Origin: Nanobdellati archaeon
GTDB taxonomy: Archaea > B1Sed10-29 > WALL01 > WAMD01
Reading direction: 5' to 3'
Length of the DNA stretch: 13,269 bases
Assembly (NCBI GenBank): GCA_015522495.1
Contig: WAMD01000032.1
Span: forward strand, 1-13,269
Shown: one piece after another, positions 7,800 through 12,573 of the stretch
Layout: each line of letters starts with the position of its first letter
Numbering within the stretch: position 1 is the stretch's first letter
Translations under genes and position numbers: made by a program
Notes under the pieces: model-generated
What the model saw: the letters and a program-made list of their open reading frames with translations, nothing else
What the model was told of the DNA's origin: nothing
The model's database searches: none

Positions 7800-7916
7800 T
7801 CATCTCTTTTTCTTCTTAGTTGTCTTTTTCTTAGTCTTTTTCTTAGTAGTCTTCTTCTTTGTGGTTTTCTTCTTAGTAGCTTTCTTCTTAGTAGTCTTCT
7901 TCTTCTTGGTTACCAT
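7800..7916 (-). CDS. 38-residue Lys/Thr repeat basic protein
   Basis: This small gene encodes M-V-T followed by repeats of KKKTT, KKKAT and KKKT, ending KKKKR: 24 lysines and 10 threonines, with no aromatic or acidic residue. Composition alone would be weak evidence, but the gene has a complete set of signals: ATG at 7916, Shine-Dalgarno GAGGTG (7926-7931) with a 9-nt spacer, a TATA box (7962-7973) placed to give a leader of about 25 nt, and an oligo-T terminator downstream. It resembles the Lys-rich tails of histone H1-like or DNA-condensing proteins, so a nucleic-acid-binding role is likely but inferred. It is not ribosomal eL41, which is arginine-rich. The codons mix AAG with AAA and ACT with ACC and ACA, which argues against simple slippage of a short DNA repeat. 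Confidence 0.72.
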   Translation of the reverse strand: MVTKKKKTTKKKATKKKTTKKKTTKKKTKKKTTKKKKR

Positions 7917-7961
7917 TTTCAAACCCACCTCACAAATTTTCTGGATGAGAAAACACAACAC

Positions 7962-7973
7962 TTATTTAAAAAA
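7962..7973 (-). promoter_or_regulatory. TATA box of the Lys/Thr repeat gene
   Basis: Read on the minus strand this is TTTTTTAAATAA preceded by GAAAG, resembling box A with an upstream purine-rich BRE. It is centred about 51 nt before the ATG, so transcription would start about 25 nt before the ATG, leaving room for the GAGGTG ribosome site. Confidence 0.5.
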
Positions 7974-8030
7974 CTTTCTATTTTTTTCAAATTTTTTCCT
8001 CTTCCTATTCCGCTTCTGACGGGAATTTGA

Positions 8031-8088
8031 TAATCTTACTACTTGTGATAAATTCATTGAAGGAAGAGATGAAACTAAAGTAAGATTA
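8031..8088. repeat. Perfect 10-bp inverted repeat upstream of endoQ
   Basis: TAATCTTACT (8031-8040) and AGTAAGATTA (8079-8088) are exact reverse complements, 38 nt apart. The right arm lies 24-33 nt before the endoQ ATG, where a TATA element would be expected. It may be an operator for a dimeric regulator, or chance in an AT-rich spacer. Apart from this repeat and the small minus-strand gene, I see nothing else in 7683-8111. Confidence 0.35.
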
Positions 8089-8111
8089 ACTAGAACTTGC
8101 AAAAATTAATT

Positions 8112-9353
8112 ATGATCTTTGCAGACCTTCATGTTCACGGGCCGTATTCAAGAGGCACAAGTAAAAATTCGACTCTTGATAAATTTGAAGCATATGCTAA
8201 AATGAAAGGCCTTTCTTTACTGGGAACTGGAGATTTTACCCACCCAAAATGGAAGGAGGAAATATCAAAGCTGAGTTATAATGAGGATAAACAATTATTT
8301 TTTTCAGAGACAGGTTTTCCTTTTATGCTTACAACAGAATTGTCTCACATATACAGAGACGAAACAGGGAAAGTTAGAAAAATACATCAAGTAGTTTTAG
8401 CGCCTAGTTTAGAGGTTGTTACTCAGATACAAGATGCATTAAGGAATTATGGGAACTTGGATGTAGATGGTAGACCGACATTAAACTTGCCGCTCCCAGA
8501 AAGCATTGATGTGCTAAAGGGTATAAGTAAAGAAGTAGAAGTGTTCCCAGCACATGCATGGACACCTTGGTTTGGAGTGTTTGGAAGCAAGTCAGGGTTT
8601 GATTCCCTGAAAGAAGCTTATCAGGATAGGGTAAAGGATGTTCACGCCTTGGAAACTGGCCTGTCAAGTGACCCTCCCATGAACTGGAGATTATCTGAGC
8701 TTGACAGGATAAACTTAGTCTCTTTCTCAGACGCTCATTCCTTTTGGCCGTGGAGGATTGGTAGAGAGTCAACCATCTTTGACTGTGATCTTAGCTACAA
8801 TGCAATAGTGAATGCTATCCGGACAGGTAAAGGCCTGGCTGGGACTGTGGAGGTAGACCCTAGCTATGGTAAATACCATTGGGACGGTCACAGGAACTGT
8901 GGGGTATTCATTAAGCCTAGCGAGGCAGAAAGGTTAGGGAATGTATGCCCGGTTTGTAGGAAGCCTTTGACGCTTGGAGTTCTTCACAGGGTTGAAGAGC
9001 TTGCAGATAGGCCGGAGGGATATAAGCCAAAGGATGCAAAGGGTTTCTACGAACTCCTACCCTTAGCTGTTTTGATTGCCAATTATTACAGTACAGAACC
9101 AAGTACAAAGAAAGTCCAGGGAGTATACGATAAACTTTTAGAACTTGGAAATGAATTTCATGTTTTACTTGAAGTAAAAAGGGAAGATCTGGAAAGCAAA
9201 CTGAATGACAAAAAATTAGTCGATCTCATACTTGCGAACAGGGGAGGAAAACTCAAGGTCCAGCCGGGTTACGATGGAGTTTATGGAAAGCTTATTTTAG
9301 ACGGAGATGTAAAAGAAAGTAGTGGGTTTCAAGCTAGGCTTGGGGACTGGTAG
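8112..9353 (+). CDS. endoQ: Endonuclease Q (EndoQ), PHP-domain DNA repair nuclease
   Basis: EndoQ nicks DNA 5' of deaminated bases (uracil, hypoxanthine, xanthine) and abasic sites. I chose the ATG at 8112 (413 residues, close to the usual length) because the PHP fold starts at once with ADLHVH (His7, His9); a TTG at 8097 would add only five residues. Other metal-site segments are GTGD (38-41), TELSH (75-79), PAHAWTPWFGVFG (146-158), ALETGLSSDPPMNWRLS (179-195) and SDAH (206-209). These last three are characteristic of EndoQ rather than of histidinol phosphatase or PolX PHP domains. A zinc finger follows (His260, Cys263, Cys279, Cys282), as in characterised EndoQ. No Shine-Dalgarno is visible, so the mRNA may be leaderless. 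It stands alone between the operon and the PPOX-like gene. Confidence 0.92.
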   Translation: MIFADLHVHGPYSRGTSKNSTLDKFEAYAKMKGLSLLGTGDFTHPKWKEEISKLSYNEDKQLFFSETGFPFMLTTELSHIYRDETGKVRKIHQVVLAPSLEVVTQIQDALRNYGNLDVDGRPTLNLPLPESIDVLKGISKEVEVFPAHAWTPWFGVFGSKSGFDSLKEAYQDRVKDVHALETGLSSDPPMNWRLSELDRINLVSFSDAHSFWPWRIGRESTIFDCDLSYNAIVNAIRTGKGLAGTVEVDPSYGKYHWDGHRNCGVFIKPSEAERLGNVCPVCRKPLTLGVLHRVEELADRPEGYKPKDAKGFYELLPLAVLIANYYSTEPSTKKVQGVYDKLLELGNEFHVLLEVKREDLESKLNDKKLVDLILANRGGKLKVQPGYDGVYGKLILDGDVKESSGFQARLGDW

Positions 9354-9383
9354 CGGTAGTTTGGGATTGATTGGGGTGATATA

Positions 9384-9750
9384 ATGGCTGGCGAAATTAC
9401 GGATGAAGTGAAAAAAACTTCTTGAGGAAAATATTGTTGCTTTTTCGACAGTTGATGCTAACAATTATCCTCACACGATCGCGGTTGCATATGTGAAAGT
9501 GAGGGAGGGAAAAATAGTTATAACAGATAATTTCATGGAAACCTCTCTAAAGAATCTGAAGAACAATCCAAAAGTTTGTTTGTGCGTTTGGTCATCTGAC
9601 GGAGAAATTGGATATAGGATAAAAGGAAATGTCACATACCACCAAAATGACAAATGGCATGAGTTTGTTAAAAACCTCTCAGAAAACAAAGGTTTCCCTT
9701 GCAAAGGCGCAGTTGTAGTAAGTCCAATTGAAATAGTCAAGCTTGCTTAA
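9384..9750 (+). pseudogene. Pyridoxamine 5'-phosphate oxidase-fold (FMN-binding) protein, frameshifted
   Basis: The start is strong: GGGGTGAT sits 3 nt before the ATG at 9384. Translation gives MAGEITDEVKKTS and then stops. Removing one A from the A7 run at 9411-9417 restores a single 121-residue protein that continues KKLLEENIVAFSTVDANNYP and runs to the TAA at 9748-9750. The repaired product has the split-barrel pattern of small PPOX-class flavoproteins, with FSTVDANNYPHT near the N-terminus, TSLKNLKNNPKVCL in the middle and a C-terminal IKGNVTYH strand. As read, only an 85-residue C-terminal part from the GTG at 9493 is open, and it lacks the first strands. The break could be a sequencing or assembly error, a true mutation, or bypassed by slippage at the A run. 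The substrate is unknown. Confidence 0.75.
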
Positions 9751-9992
9751 ACTATCCTCTCAAGTATTATTGCAGGGCAAACCCTTGTCACACCAGGTAT
9801 CCTCTCAATTTTCTTGATAAACCTAGCGAGCCCATCGGAATCTTCAAGCCATACCTCAATCATCAGCATGTGATCCCCGCTTGATGTGTAAAGCGAGATT
9901 ATGTCTCTGTCCTTTTTTAATTTGTTAATCACATGCACCAACCTTTCAGGCTTAGTATCTATGCCAATCAACGCGTTAATCTTAAAGCCCAA
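9747..9992 (-). CDS. Stand-alone Lrp/AsnC ligand-binding (RAM) domain protein
   Basis: This 81-residue protein is a lone RAM (AsnC_trans_reg) domain without a helix-turn-helix. Its beta-alpha-beta-beta-alpha-beta pattern is visible: INALIGIDTKPER, then VINKLKKDRDIISLYTSSGDHMLMIEVWLED, then FIKKIERIPGVTRVCPAIIL. RAM domains bind amino acids or other small effectors at dimer interfaces; single-domain forms probably act as effector-sensing partners of full Lrp regulators, although none is in this window. The start is a TTG at 9992; the frame has no ATG or GTG before an upstream stop, and the ribosome site is poor. The gene meets the PPOX-like gene tail to tail, with both stop codons sharing the palindrome TTAA at 9747-9750. 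Confidence 0.82.
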   Translation of the reverse strand: MGFKINALIGIDTKPERLVHVINKLKKDRDIISLYTSSGDHMLMIEVWLEDSDGLARFIKKIERIPGVTRVCPAIILERIV

Positions 9993-10112
9993 CTTTCTTG
10001 GGTTAACCTTTATGATAGCTTAGATTTCTTTGCTAATTTAGTAAGTGGGTCCTAGATAGGGTACTGCAATGTCCACGGTCTGTGGAAGTATGAGGAGTAA
10101 AACTAAACCCCA

Positions 10113-10126
10113 CATTATTTATTTTT
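10113..10126 (+). promoter_or_regulatory. TATA-like box of the thioferritin-ogg2 operon
   Basis: The AT-rich element around CATTATTTATTTTT is about 45 nt before the ATG at 10165, giving a predicted leader of about 20 nt that holds the GAGGTGAT ribosome site (10152-10159). The rest of the 172-nt spacer back to 9993 contains only a 5-bp hairpin (10072-10086) and CCTAGATAGG, with no clear role. Confidence 0.4.
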
Positions 10127-10164
10127 CGTATTGAATAAACAACAAATATTTGAGGTGATAAAAA

Positions 10165-10650
10165 ATGGGAGAATCTGCGAAGAACATAGTTGAGCTTGAT
10201 GTGAATGAGCTCATAAAAAAGTTGAACAAGGCACTGGCCGATGAATGGCTGGCCTACTATCAGTACTGGGTTGGTGCAAAGCTGGCTAAGGGCCCAATGA
10301 GGCAGGCCGTTGTCTCCGAGCTAGTTGAGCATGCCAACGAAGAGCTGAAGCACGCAGAGATGCTTGCTGATAGGATAATCCAGTTGGGAGGAACACCAAT
10401 AGTTGAGCCAAAGGCCTGGTACAATGAGACCAACTGTGGATATGATGCACCAATGGATCCAAAGACAGTTAAGCTCCTGGAGCAGAACATAAAAGGCGAA
10501 AGGTGCGCAATAGCAGTTTACAATGCACTACTGAAATTCATAGGTGGTAAGGATCCGGTAACTTACGAGATGGTATTGAGCATACTCAAGGATGAAATAG
10601 AGCACGAAGAGGACTTGCAGTCCATCCTAGAAGACATACAGACAAAGTGA
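10165..10650 (+). CDS. DPS-like ferritin (thioferritin, DPSL)
   Basis: DPSL proteins form 12-subunit cages that store iron and consume hydrogen peroxide, limiting Fenton damage to DNA. The 161-residue protein is a four-helix bundle with a bacterioferritin-like di-iron site: Glu27, Glu60 with His63 (EELKH), Glu112, and Glu144 with His147 (DEIEH). The family-defining cysteine pair near the metal site is present: Cys91 in ETNCGY and Cys114 in GERCA. The ETNCGY segment is what separates thioferritin from true Dps and bacterioferritin. A perfect Shine-Dalgarno, GAGGTGAT, lies 5 nt before the ATG, suggesting strong translation. An Ogg2 glycosylase gene follows 4 nt after the stop, linking iron/peroxide control with repair of oxidised guanine. 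Confidence 0.92.
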   Translation: MGESAKNIVELDVNELIKKLNKALADEWLAYYQYWVGAKLAKGPMRQAVVSELVEHANEELKHAEMLADRIIQLGGTPIVEPKAWYNETNCGYDAPMDPKTVKLLEQNIKGERCAIAVYNALLKFIGGKDPVTYEMVLSILKDEIEHEEDLQSILEDIQTK

Positions 10651-10654
10651 GTCT

Positions 10655-11275
10655 ATGCTAGTAAGCAGGGTAAAGAACCTAACTAGGTCTGACGTTGGAG
10701 AACTAGTAAAAACGAGGATAAGACAATTCAATGCATTGGGCAAAGCCCCTAGCGGGGAGTTATTCAAAGAGCTCTGCTTCTGCATACTAACCGCTAACTA
10801 CTCTGCAGAGGGCGGAATGAGGATACAGGAATCAATAGGTAACGGTTTCTTAACCCTTCCAGAACCCCAACTGGCAAAGCGTCTCAAGGCCCTAGGTCAC
10901 AGGTTTCCTAGGGCTAGGGCTAGTTACATAGTTGGAGCTAGGAAGTACGCCAAAGACCTAAAGCGCATACTATCCAGTTTTCCAGACGGAAAGTCTGCCA
11001 GGGAGTGGCTAGTAAAGAACATAAAAGGTCTGGGAATGAAGGAAGCAAGCCATTTCCTTAGAAACATAGGCTATGATGATGTTGCAATAATTGACTTCCA
11101 CATACTAGACCTGCTAGAAAGGGAAGGTTTGGTAAAAAGACCAAAGACAATGACTAAGAGAAGATACTTGGAGGTAGAAAAGGTCTTAGAAGGCCTAGCT
11201 AGGGAGCTAGGTGTGAACCTAGCAGAGCTGGATCTCTACTTATGGTACTTGGAGACGGGTAAGGTGTTGAAGTAA
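10655..11275 (+). CDS. ogg: 8-oxoguanine DNA glycosylase/AP lyase, archaeal Ogg2
   Basis: Ogg2 excises 8-oxoguanine and then cuts the strand by beta-elimination. The 206 residues match the family length. The helix-hairpin-helix motif is at about 120-137 (KNIKGLGMKEASHFLRN), with the Schiff-base lysine Lys129 and the catalytic Asp147 (IIDFHI). These are the same positions as the catalytic pair of the Methanocaldococcus jannaschii enzyme. The protein ends in a lysine (Lys206); in this family a C-terminal lysine helps recognise 8-oxoguanine. The gene starts 4 nt after the thioferritin stop and has only a weak ribosome site, so translation is probably coupled. A diverged copy of its last 40 or so codons lies at 12391-12522. 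Confidence 0.95.
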   Translation: MLVSRVKNLTRSDVGELVKTRIRQFNALGKAPSGELFKELCFCILTANYSAEGGMRIQESIGNGFLTLPEPQLAKRLKALGHRFPRARASYIVGARKYAKDLKRILSSFPDGKSAREWLVKNIKGLGMKEASHFLRNIGYDDVAIIDFHILDLLEREGLVKRPKTMTKRRYLEVEKVLEGLARELGVNLAELDLYLWYLETGKVLK

Positions 11276-11286
11276 TAAGGTAATTC

Positions 11287-11709
11287 CTAGATCTTTAACA
11301 CATCCTTTAGTTCATCATTGGCGTAAATAAAGTTGTTTTTCATGAGATTTTCTACTGGCAGGAACAATGGGGTTGGGAATTCGCCAGGGTCAAACCAAGT
11401 CCAATCTACGTTCTTGTCTGGTTCTGCCACCTGTGGTTCATCCTTAGTTTTGGCTATAAAGAAAATAGTTATGTAATGCTTGCCATCTGGGAACACATCG
11501 TTCGTTAGGCCACTGAATATCAATTCGTTTATAACTATGCCTGTTTCCTCTTTAAGTTCTCTAATAGCTGCGTCCTTTGGCTCTTCTCCCATTTCTAGGT
11601 GTCCACCTGGGAATGACCAGGTTCCATTACCATGAGGGCTCTTTCTCAATCCCAATAATATTTTACCATCTTTGACCAGTACTATAGCCACACCAACCTT
11701 TGGATGCAT
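11287..11709 (-). CDS. Nudix hydrolase (MutT/NUDT15-like)
   Basis: Nudix enzymes hydrolyse nucleoside diphosphates linked to another moiety. The 140-residue protein has a perfect Nudix box: G36-x5-E42-x7-R50-E51-L52-K53-E54-E55-T56-G57-I58. The preceding stretch SPHGNGTWSFPGGHLEMGE resembles the NUDT15/MutT-like group, some members of which clean damaged dNTPs such as 8-oxo-dGTP. The Ogg2 neighbour makes that attractive, but substrate range cannot be read from the Nudix box and other nucleotides are possible. The start ATG (11709) directly abuts the stop of the CheD-like gene (TGAATG), with GGGTGAT as Shine-Dalgarno inside the end of that gene, so the pair is co-translated. It converges with ogg, leaving 11 nt between the two stops. 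Confidence 0.92.
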   Translation of the reverse strand: MHPKVGVAIVLVKDGKILLGLRKSPHGNGTWSFPGGHLEMGEEPKDAAIRELKEETGIVINELIFSGLTNDVFPDGKHYITIFFIAKTKDEPQVAEPDKNVDWTWFDPGEFPTPLFLPVENLMKNNFIYANDELKDVLKI

Positions 11710-12363
11710 TCAATCACCCTTTAACAATGTTTTTGGATGTAGTAGTCTATCAATGCCTGCTCTCATTTCCGGACCAAATGCACTTGCGACGCCCGCAAAA
11801 AGAGCTTTGAACTCTAATCTCTTTGAGTCTATCTTCCCTGGTATTATCCCATAAAGCTCTGATATCTCACCTTTCTCCGCGTTGAAGTGCACTGCTCTGT
11901 ATTCATCCTTTATGGTAAAGTCGTGTTCTATATCTACTCCGTGGTTTTTGAGTGTGTTTTTTATTATCTTTATCTCTCTTTCGTTGTAGGGCTGACCGCC
12001 TGATATGAATGCCTTTATCTTTTTAGCCCCCAACTTTTTCATATCATATATTATCTGCTCCACATCGAGTCTTATGTCCATTGGCGACTTTGACAGTATA
12101 TGAGCCAGCGCTCCAATCTTTTTATCTTTTGAATACAGAGCGAGTATTGCGCAAGAATCAGCTCCAAATGTAACCAACTCCTTTGCCTCTGCTCCCTTTC
12201 CAGTTATTGCATATTGGTCTGGTTCTACAACTATATGGCTTTCACTATGCTTTATAGCATTACCAGTTAGCTTTATGTGCTTGCTTTCTATTCGCTTTTT
12301 TGGCATGTATTCTTTTTCTTTTTGCCAGTATAAATTAGTGGTAATCTTTGTACAGTCACTCAT
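11710..12363 (-). CDS. CheD-like protein (putative glutamine deamidase fold)
   Basis: This 217-residue protein resembles the chemotaxis deamidase CheD. The segment FGADSCAILALYSKDKKIGALAHI matches CheD's catalytic region. Thr65, Cys71 and His88 have exactly the spacing of the Thr21-Cys27-His44 triad in Thermotoga maritima CheD. Further matches are the helix VEQIIYDMKKLGAKKIKAFISGG and the region before RAVHFNAEKGE. It is longer than typical CheD, with about 40 extra residues at the N-terminus and a C-terminal extension. No chemotaxis genes are in the window and the partner is a Nudix hydrolase, so a role outside chemotaxis is likely. The ATG at 12363 is preferred because a TATA box lies 27 nt upstream, as for a leaderless mRNA; Met20 is an alternative start. 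Confidence 0.75.
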   Translation of the reverse strand: MSDCTKITTNLYWQKEKEYMPKKRIESKHIKLTGNAIKHSESHIVVEPDQYAITGKGAEAKELVTFGADSCAILALYSKDKKIGALAHILSKSPMDIRLDVEQIIYDMKKLGAKKIKAFISGGQPYNEREIKIIKNTLKNHGVDIEHDFTIKDEYRAVHFNAEKGEISELYGIIPGKIDSKRLEFKALFAGVASAFGPEMRAGIDRLLHPKTLLKGD

Positions 12364-12386
12364 TAGCTGTTACAAGTTGAGAATCC

Positions 12387-12394
12387 ATTTAAAT
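12387..12394 (-). promoter_or_regulatory. TATA box of the CheD-like/Nudix operon
   Basis: The palindrome ATTTAAAT is centred 27 nt before the ATG at 12363, and no Shine-Dalgarno intervenes. This is the spacing expected for a leaderless archaeal transcript. The box lies at the left boundary of the Ogg2 relic. Confidence 0.5.
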
Positions 12395-12522
12395 CGAGGA
12401 AGAGATACCTAGATGTTGAGAGAGTTCTTAAAAATCTGGCAAATGAAGTTGATATTGGTCTTGGGGAACTTGATTTGTATTTGTGGTATATTAAGACCAG
12501 CAAGTTCTCAAGTGAGTTTTAA
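12391..12522 (+). pseudogene. C-terminal relic of a second Ogg2 glycosylase
   Basis: The frame from 12391 to the TAA at 12520-12522 encodes 43 residues that include KRYLDVERVLKNLANEV and ELDLYLWYIKTSKF. Aligned by eye with the end of the intact Ogg2 (residues about 168-204, RRYLEVEKVLEGLAREL and ELDLYLWYLETGKV), roughly 21 of 36 positions are identical. The helix-hairpin-helix, the catalytic Lys and Asp and about 160 N-terminal residues are missing. An in-frame stop lies at 12364-12366, and no ATG, GTG or TTG precedes the matching region, so it cannot be translated as an independent protein. The relic ends KFSSEF instead of the functional C-terminal lysine. The DNA has diverged widely from the intact gene, so this is an old paralogue or a remnant of a second, different Ogg2. 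Confidence 0.82.
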
Positions 12523-12542
12523 TCAGTTGCACAAATGTATAT

Positions 12543-12554
12543 CTTTTTATTTAT
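12543..12554 (+). promoter_or_regulatory. TATA box of the right-edge gene
   Basis: CTTTTTATTTAT is centred about 26 nt before the ATG at 12574, and no Shine-Dalgarno is present. This supports a leaderless start at 12574 rather than at the in-frame ATG at 12535, which would lie upstream of the promoter. Confidence 0.5.
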
Positions 12555-12573
12555 TGGCCAATCAATACTATCT

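Noticed and set aside
7782..8030. 82-codon plus-strand open frame rich in Leu and Ser
   Set aside because: It is the complement of the Lys/Thr repeat gene plus its AT-rich promoter, and would look like a membrane peptide only because AAG repeats read as CTT/TTC on the other strand. Start and ribosome signals favour the minus strand.
9493..9750. Independent 85-residue protein starting at the GTG at 9493
   Set aside because: It would begin in the middle of a beta-barrel strand; the preceding in-frame residues from 9412 match the family, so a frameshift explains the locus better.
10072..10086. Hairpin TCCAC-GGTCT-GTGGA and nearby CCTAGATAGG as a possible small RNA or operator
   Set aside because: The stem is only 5 bp, with no conserved boxes (C/D, K-turn) and no clear promoter or terminator around it.
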